DNA of 64,000 bases from Alphaproteobacteria bacterium. Its GTDB lineage: Bacteria > Pseudomonadota > Alphaproteobacteria > JAAEOK01. How positions within the stretch are numbered: the first letter of the stretch is position 1; every line of letters begins with the position of its first letter. The position numbers were made by a program, and so were the translations under genes. Of this stretch, positions 62,503-64,000 are shown piece by piece. A model generated the notes under the pieces. That model searched no databases. It saw only the letters and a list, made by a program, of their open reading frames with translations, and was not told the DNA's origin. The stretch lies in contig JAAEOK010000036.1 of NCBI GenBank assembly GCA_024244705.1, positions 155,441-219,440 on the forward strand, given 5' to 3'.

Positions 62503-64000
62503 CTACGGCAAGAAGGTTTGGGATCCGGTGCCGTCGTAGCTGTATCCGGTGTCCGTTCCGTTGCCCGAGAACGTCGTCGGCCCGATATCGACGAACTGGA
62601 TTCCGTAGTCCTGGGTGCGCGCATAGACGCCATAGCCCGGGTTGTTGGCGATGTAGTTGCCGCCCGGGGTAAACAGCACCGTTTGGAACGCGTGCAAGTC
62701 GTCCGTATCGCCGTCGTTGAACAGGTACACGCCGTCGTCGGTGTTGGCGTTGATGTCGTTGCCGCCGAAGGTCGCGCTCATCACTGCCGAGCCGCCGGTA
62801 TTGGCCGAATCCCAGACGTTCTGCAGCGCGATGCCGTCGTCGCCGTTGAGGAAGACGGTGTTGTCGGTGAACTCGAGCGCGATGCCGGCGATGCCGCTGT
62901 CGAAGACGCTGGACGCCACATAGATGCCGTCGCCGTTACCGCCGTTACCCATGTTGCCGCCGACGGTGTTGCCGATGAAGTCGACATCGACGATCGACAC
63001 GCTGCCATCGGGCGTATAGGCATCGGTCTGGAAGTACATCTCGATGCCGCTGTCGCCGTTGTTGACGATCGAGTTGTTCGTCACCACCGCGTTGAAGACC
63101 CCGCTCGCCGCCGAGCCGAAGACCAAATGATCGACCTCGAAGCCGTCGAACTCGTTGTCGTGGATGACGTTGTTGTAGAACTCGAGGAAGAACGAGCTGG
63201 TTGAAAGCGGGTCCTCCGTCTCGATGTCGATCAGGACGCCCTCGACGTCGTTGCCGGCGATCGAGTTGCCGCCGACATCGAAGGTCTGGGTCGAGAACGC
63301 GCCGTCGTCGACGTCGAGGTCGATGTTGAGGCCGTTGCCGCCGTTGTTGACTGCCGTGTTATGGCGCACCGTCGCGGTCTGATAGAAGCGGGTGTCGGAG
63401 CTGCCCTCGACGCCGGCGTCGATGAAGATACCGTCGCCGCCGTTGCTGGCGACCGTGTTGTTGTCGACGTGGAGCGTCTGGCGCAGGGTGGCGCCGTCGT
63501 CGAGTTCGTTGACCACGGCGATGCCGTCGTCGTCCTGGTTGAACACCGAGTTGCCGGAAATGGTGATCGTGTTGTCCTGGAACACGGTGGCGTCGTCGTC
63601 GACCTCGGTATGGACGAAGATGCCGTCGGCGTAGCCGGTGTCGACGCTGTTGTTGAGGATGTTGACCGTCTGCCACATCGTCGCCCGGTAGTGATCGACG
63701 AAGCTGTCGACCCCGATGCCCTCGCCGCCGCCGAACTGGTCGTCCGGCCCGGTGTTGAGCACCGTGTTGCCGTTGATGTTGACCGTCTGCAGCAGCGTCG
63801 TCTCGTCGCCGTTGTTGCTGACGACGTCGTTGATGACCAGGATGCCGTCGCTGTCGACCGTGTCGACGCTGTTGTTGTTGATGGTGATGGTGTTGGCCTG
63901 GTCGACGAAGGCGCCGTTATAGACGTCGGTGCTGACCCGGATGCCCTCGTTGTCGGTGTCGAGCACCGTGTTCCGGTTGACGTTCATCGTCTGGACGACC
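62503..64000 (-). CDS. repetitive right-handed beta-helix protein (5' end outside window)
   Basis: At least 498 residues; the frame is open to the window end, so the start is missing. It is built of ~45-residue repeats with the pattern DGIxV, a variable acidic stretch, QTVNI-NGNTV and so on (SDGILVIND, ADGIFVHTE, DDGIAVVNE, GDGIFIDAG). At least seven regular units are followed by looser ones. Very acidic, Asn/Gly-rich, no cysteine seen: typical of a secreted calcium-binding-type beta-helix. The C-terminus ends DGTGSQTFLP without a visible autotransporter barrel. Adhesin, polysaccharide lyase-like or secreted structural protein are all possible. Confidence 0.82.
   Translation of the reverse strand, partial: VVQTMNVNRNTVLDTDNEGIRVSTDVYNGAFVDQANTITINNNSVDTVDSDGILVINDVVSNNGDETTLLQTVNINGNTVLNTGPDDQFGGGEGIGVDSFVDHYRATMWQTVNILNNSVDTGYADGIFVHTEVDDDATVFQDNTITISGNSVFNQDDDGIAVVNELDDGATLRQTLHVDNNTVASNGGDGIFIDAGVEGSSDTRFYQTATVRHNTAVNNGGNGLNIDLDVDDGAFSTQTFDVGGNSIAGNDVEGVLIDIETEDPLSTSSFFLEFYNNVIHDNEFDGFEVDHLVFGSAASGVFNAVVTNNSIVNNGDSGIEMYFQTDAYTPDGSVSIVDVDFIGNTVGGNMGNGGNGDGIYVASSVFDSGIAGIALEFTDNTVFLNGDDGIALQNVWDSANTGGSAVMSATFGGNDINANTDDGVYLFNDGDTDDLHAFQTVLFTPGGNYIANNPGYGVYARTQDYGIQFVDIGPTTFSGNGTDTGYSYDGTGSQTFLP

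Overview
The window reads as chromosomal DNA of a GC-rich, non-sporulating Gram-negative bacterium, most likely an alphaproteobacterium of the Rhodospirillales type. The grounds are uniformly high GC, tightly packed genes with ATGA/GTGA overlaps, a CbtBA cobalt transporter, a cobalamin cluster of Rhodospirillales flavour, outer-membrane FadL, patatin lipoproteins and PaaX/acyl-CoA catabolic genes. No rRNA, tRNA, CRISPR, integrase or classical insertion sequence was seen.

Layout. (1) 1-2451: end of an adenylation-carrier-thioesterase NRPS-like protein, cut by the window start. (2) 2498-6222: fatty/carboxylic acid catabolism (SDR, a coupled pair of acyl-CoA dehydrogenases, VOC protein). (3) 6400-17511: cobalt uptake (cbtBA) and the first cobalamin block: cobC, a cobalamin riboswitch with promoter, cobU, cobW, cobN, cobO, cobQ and convergent cobD. 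(4) 17593-28417: an accessory stretch, visibly less GC-rich in its first half, that splits the cobalamin genes. It holds a cupin pseudogene, tRNA-binding protein, crotonase, sigZ-like sigma factor, arsM, an AhpD-like protein, a Met/Cys-rich membrane protein, two class III cyclases and a serine hydrolase. (5) 28615-38998: the second cobalamin block: a leader RNA candidate, cbiX, cobH, cobL, cobI, a cbiG-cobJ fusion, cobM, then cobK and cbiD on the other strand, then cobA and cobB. (6) 39007-48414: cupin, nhaA, exported and lipoproteins, MFS, DUF2937, an SpmA/SpmB fusion, HdeA-like and NTF2-like proteins. (7) 48679-61706: fadL, P450, paaX-like regulator, a lone PaaA-like diiron oxygenase with partner genes, glycosyltransferase, NlpC/P60, TauE, gamma-glutamyltransferase, UbiD and MBL hydrolase. 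(8) 61727-62440: a DUF559 gene bracketed by two near-identical compound palindromic repeats. (9) 62503-64000: the C-terminal part of a repetitive beta-helix protein, cut by the window end.

How the genes work together. The two cobalamin blocks encode most of corrin synthesis from uroporphyrinogen III (cobA) to the cobinamide stage (cobD, cobU). CbiX(L), CbiD and CbiG mark the cobalt-early (anaerobic-type) route, yet a CobN-type late cobaltochelatase large subunit is also present, without its CobS/CobT partners in the window. CbtBA would supply cobalt, and B12 itself would repress the cobU operon through the riboswitch. The candidates for something undescribed are the DUF559-repeat unit, the sigZ-arsM-AhpD-MCPM-cyclase run, and the PaaX/PaaA-like/degenerate-MBL run.
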